The notes under the pieces: model-generated | The model's input: only the letters and a program-made list of their open reading frames with translations | Databases searched by the model: none | Told to the model about the DNA's origin: nothing | Shown: piece by piece, positions 14,197-16,894 of the stretch | Layout: each line of letters begins with the position of its first letter | Position numbering within the stretch: position 1 is the stretch's first letter | Translations under genes and position numbers: made by a program | Assembly (NCBI GenBank): GCA_937877655.1 | Contig: CALFJC010000074.1 | Location: 1 to 16,894 of the forward strand | Direction of reading: 5' to 3' | Source: an uncultured Selenomonadales bacterium | GTDB taxonomy: Bacteria; Bacillota; Negativicutes; Selenomonadales; Selenomonadaceae | DNA length: 16,894 nt

Positions 14197-16894
14197 TAAA
14201 ATAAATTTCCTTGAACGGGTTCTTTCTTCTGCAAGAAACTTTCGCAGGTTCTCAAAATATCTTGCCACTCAATCACAAAATCATTGTAAATCGTGCCTTC
14301 CCGCGCCCAATTTCTCTTCTCGCAAATGTCATAAAGCCGATAAGCCAAATTTCTCAGCGAATCAAAGTCGCCCGTCCATTTCGACAAAAGTTCTCCGCCG
14401 CCTTGATAACCTTCCTTCCTGAACGCCTCAACCAAACTTTGTACCCAAAGCCACGCACAATCCGCGTCGGCTAATTTTTTTATCCATTCCTTGTTCAGCT
14501 GATGTTTTTCTGCCAAAATCGGCATCTCGTCACGGTCGCGCAACCGAACTTGTCCCCGCGAGGAAATTACCGCGCCCATGTTTTCTAAACTCCCGACAGA
14601 AATATTTTTCGCCCGCGCCAAAACGTCCGCCTCGCCGAAAGTTATCTCGTTGAAGGCGCGTTGCGTAAATAAATCCACGCAAAATTGACTTGCCGCGTCC
14701 AATCGCCCCGTCTGCGTTCCGAAAAATTCCGCAAGCTCCGTATTGATGATTTTCAACGCCTCGCGGACAGAAAGTTCGTTGTCGTTCCTGTCGATGATTT
14801 TTTCAAAGCGCGAATAAACCGAGATGCCCGGACCGATTGCCGCCTGCGCCATGTCGACCGGCGCGATATTCGCCTGTTGCATGATTGACAAAGTTTCTTT
14901 CAGCTCCGACTTCAAATCACGCAGAAATTCATTCTTCAAGCACAAATCGTTTTCCAACGGTCTTTTCCGACAAACCAAAACGATTGACGACGCCAGCGCG
15001 TTTGATTCGTGCGAGCGCATTCGACTTTGCATTTCCGTTCGCATTGGGAGAGTAGCGGTAATTTGGAAGCCTGCGCGGATTATCGAAGTCAACATTGTCT
15101 CCCAGCCCGTCGAAGCTGTTCCGCTCGAATCAGAATCTTGTTGTTTGAAGGCGTAATAAATTGTTGTCGGAAAATCTTCGCAAGCGACGTTGTAAATATT
15201 TTTCAACGCCTGAAACATTCCGTCTTCAAAAAATTTTTTCGCCTCTGAACTGTCGCCTTCATGCCGCGAAGGCTCCGCGATTAATTCTTCGGCTTTTTGA
15301 AAAGAAATTCGCCCGAAAAGTTTAGGATAAATATTTTTCAGCGGGCGACGCATCCAAACATAAAAAAACTCCGATAAATTTGCGTAGCCGATATTGTCGT
15401 AATAAGGCGGGTCGGTCGATACCATAACATTTTTTATCGGAAAATTTTTCAGCGCGCTGTGATTAAAAGTTTCGCCTTCAATCTGCGCGGGCAATTCTTT
15501 TACACTTCTATAAATCCAGTCAAGCATATTATCAAAGCAACCGCTTGAATTACTGAACGGATTAGCTTCCGCAAAATCCCAAGTCATTTGAATAGCTTGA
15601 CGCCCAAATATGTGAACAGGTATATCTCGTGAAGGGTTCCACAAACAAATAGAATTTCCATAATCAGCCAATTTATCAACCAAAAAAGTCAAGTACACAG
15701 CGAGGGCGTCTGAATAATTTTTATCGCCGCCGTCTTCCTGCACTTGACTTTGAATTTCGGGAATGAGATCGCTGAAAGTCATCAACGCCTTCAACTGTCG
15801 ATTTGTAAAAAGTTGGTGCCACTCGGTTATTCCGTATTCCTGAACTCGGAAGCCCAGAGCTTTTTCGGGCAGTTCGCCGCTCGGATAATCATCTGGCTTT
15901 TCAATGTCGGCAATTTTTTCGTGCTCGTCGTTCGGCGGGAGATAAATTCTGCCGTGTTGTCCTTCGGCGACAATCGCCATGAGTTGCGCGGACATTTTTC
16001 CGGCTTTTGCTTCGGCGCGAACATGAGCCAGCGGAACATTTGCGCCGCAGAAAAGACATTTTGCGCCGTTGCGGTTGACGGTTCCTTCGGGAATATTTTT
16101 TTCGTTTTCGTAGCGAGAAATTTCAAAGCGAATTTTATTTCCTTCGACAATCGGACGGGCGAAAATTTTTTGTTTGGTCGAGAGTTTGAATGAATGAACA
16201 AGCGGCATTCGACAAGAGCAGGCGGGGTTTGAACATTTTACTGTGCGCGTCCACAGCCACGCGATAACTTTTTTTCCGTCGATTTCGGGATAAAGATTTT
16301 TCAGTTCGTCGAAGGCTTTTTCCTTGAGAATTTTTCCGTAGTACAAAATATCGGCGGCGAGTCCGTTTGCTCCGTGCCAATCGGTTTCACTGCCGATAGA
16401 ATTTTTTGCTTCGGGATTAATCGGCGGCTTGTCTTTGAATTGCGCGGGGATTTCAATCATTGCCTTGTTAATCATTACGGCGACGGGATTTAAATCTGCG
16501 GCAAAAGTTTTCAAGCCGAGCCGTTGCGCCTCAAGCGGGATTGTGCCGCCGCCCGCGAACGGGTCGAAAATTGCGGGCAAATCATTTCCGACAGATTTTT
16601 TAATTTCGGCGAGTGCTTCGGAGAAAATTTTTTCGTTGGAAGAATTTTCCCACTTGACGAGTTCGCCGATGATTTTAAAAAGTCGTTCGCGCTCTGCCTT
16701 TTGAGATTCGGGCGTAGAAAATTTTTCGGGATGCTCGGCGGGGTCGTCGACAAGCGAGGCAAAAATAACGGCGCGGGCAGTTGCTAGCGGTCGCCTTGCC
16801 CACCACAGATGGAGCGTCGAGGGGTGTCCGTGCCGAATCGATTTTTCTTTTGCCGACGCCTTGTTAATCACGTCGAGCGGCAACGCCGTTTCAA
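14196..16894 (-). CDS. DUF1156/COG1743-type adenine-specific DNA methylase, 5' end missing
   Basis: A large DNA N6-adenine methyltransferase whose 5' end lies off the right edge. The frame stays open to the edge (ETALPLDVINKASAKEKS), and the family normally has some residues before this, so the TTG at 16883 is not the true start. Numbered from that TTG (895 codons): the DUF1156 signature SIRHGHPSTLHLWWARRPLA lies at 15-34 and the S-adenosylmethionine motif DPFAGGG at 107-113. A zinc-ribbon-like cysteine set follows (CSNPACSC at 217-224, CLFC at 276-279), and the catalytic DPPY is at 491-494 followed by YDNIGYANLSEFFYVW. All key motifs are intact. Methylases of this type often occur in defence loci beside large ATPases such as DUF499; the relevant neighbours would be upstream, outside the window. 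It converges on the M23 gene. Confidence 0.9.
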   Translation of the reverse strand, partial: ETALPLDVINKASAKEKSIRHGHPSTLHLWWARRPLATARAVIFASLVDDPAEHPEKFSTPESQKAERERLFKIIGELVKWENSSNEKIFSEALAEIKKSVGNDLPAIFDPFAGGGTIPLEAQRLGLKTFAADLNPVAVMINKAMIEIPAQFKDKPPINPEAKNSIGSETDWHGANGLAADILYYGKILKEKAFDELKNLYPEIDGKKVIAWLWTRTVKCSNPACSCRMPLVHSFKLSTKQKIFARPIVEGNKIRFEISRYENEKNIPEGTVNRNGAKCLFCGANVPLAHVRAEAKAGKMSAQLMAIVAEGQHGRIYLPPNDEHEKIADIEKPDDYPSGELPEKALGFRVQEYGITEWHQLFTNRQLKALMTFSDLIPEIQSQVQEDGGDKNYSDALAVYLTFLVDKLADYGNSICLWNPSRDIPVHIFGRQAIQMTWDFAEANPFSNSSGCFDNMLDWIYRSVKELPAQIEGETFNHSALKNFPIKNVMVSTDPPYYDNIGYANLSEFFYVWMRRPLKNIYPKLFGRISFQKAEELIAEPSRHEGDSSEAKKFFEDGMFQALKNIYNVACEDFPTTIYYAFKQQDSDSSGTASTGWETMLTSIIRAGFQITATLPMRTEMQSRMRSHESNALASSIVLVCRKRPLENDLCLKNEFLRDLKSELKETLSIMQQANIAPVDMAQAAIGPGISVYSRFEKIIDRNDNELSVREALKIINTELAEFFGTQTGRLDAASQFCVDLFTQRAFNEITFGEADVLARAKNISVGSLENMGAVISSRGQVRLRDRDEMPILAEKHQLNKEWIKKLADADCAWLWVQSLVEAFRKEGYQGGGELLSKWTGDFDSLRNLAYRLYDICEKRNWAREGTIYNDFVIEWQDILRTCESFLQKKEPVQGNLF

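Noticed and set aside
16881..16883. TTG at 16883 as the true start of the DUF1156 methylase
   Set aside because: The frame is open to the window edge and the residues before it (ETA) match the usual family N-terminus, so the gene begins outside the window.

Overview
The window looks like a chromosomal segment of a diderm Firmicute, most plausibly a Negativicutes (Selenomonas-like) bacterium. The evidence is indirect. The HPr carries both His15 and a Ser46 regulatory site, and there is a YitT-family membrane protein, both low-GC Gram-positive traits. A large RTX protein without a signal peptide suggests type I secretion across an outer membrane. An FtsX gene sits beside a secreted coiled-coil M23 peptidase. 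No rRNA or tRNA gene is present, so the lineage call is an inference.

Left part (1-3716, all minus strand): a tight three-gene unit (metallo-beta-lactamase-fold protein, then greA, then purD) is preceded by a yitT-family gene with its own extended -10 promoter. Middle (3717-6252, plus strand): a long A/T-tract-rich leader, then ptsH and ptsI, the general PTS phosphorelay. A terminator-like hairpin lies between the two genes and an intrinsic terminator follows ptsI. Between ptsI and thrC (6252-6918) are a heptamer repeat and a decayed IS5-family insertion sequence. thrC (minus strand) is divergent from a 1042-residue RTX protein gene, with a tandem TTGATCAG motif between them.

Right part: after a strong terminator comes an extended -10 promoter, then ftsX and an EnvC-like M23 endopeptidase gene. 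These two probably act together in septal or cell-wall hydrolysis, but ftsE is absent from its usual place. Converging on them from the right edge is a large DUF1156/COG1743-type adenine-specific DNA methylase, whose 5' end lies beyond the window.

The pattern least explained by genes is a set of four short arrays of a 7-bp unit (TAGGAAT, TAGGTTT, TAGGAAC). They lie just 3' of four genes, always in the orientation of the preceding gene, and three begin within two bases of its stop codon. Two arrays share 37 identical bases, and three are coupled to inverted copies that can form hairpins. Most of the remaining content is ordinary housekeeping. I see no clear new multi-gene system inside the window; the best lead for one is whatever lies upstream of the DUF1156 methylase, past the right edge.
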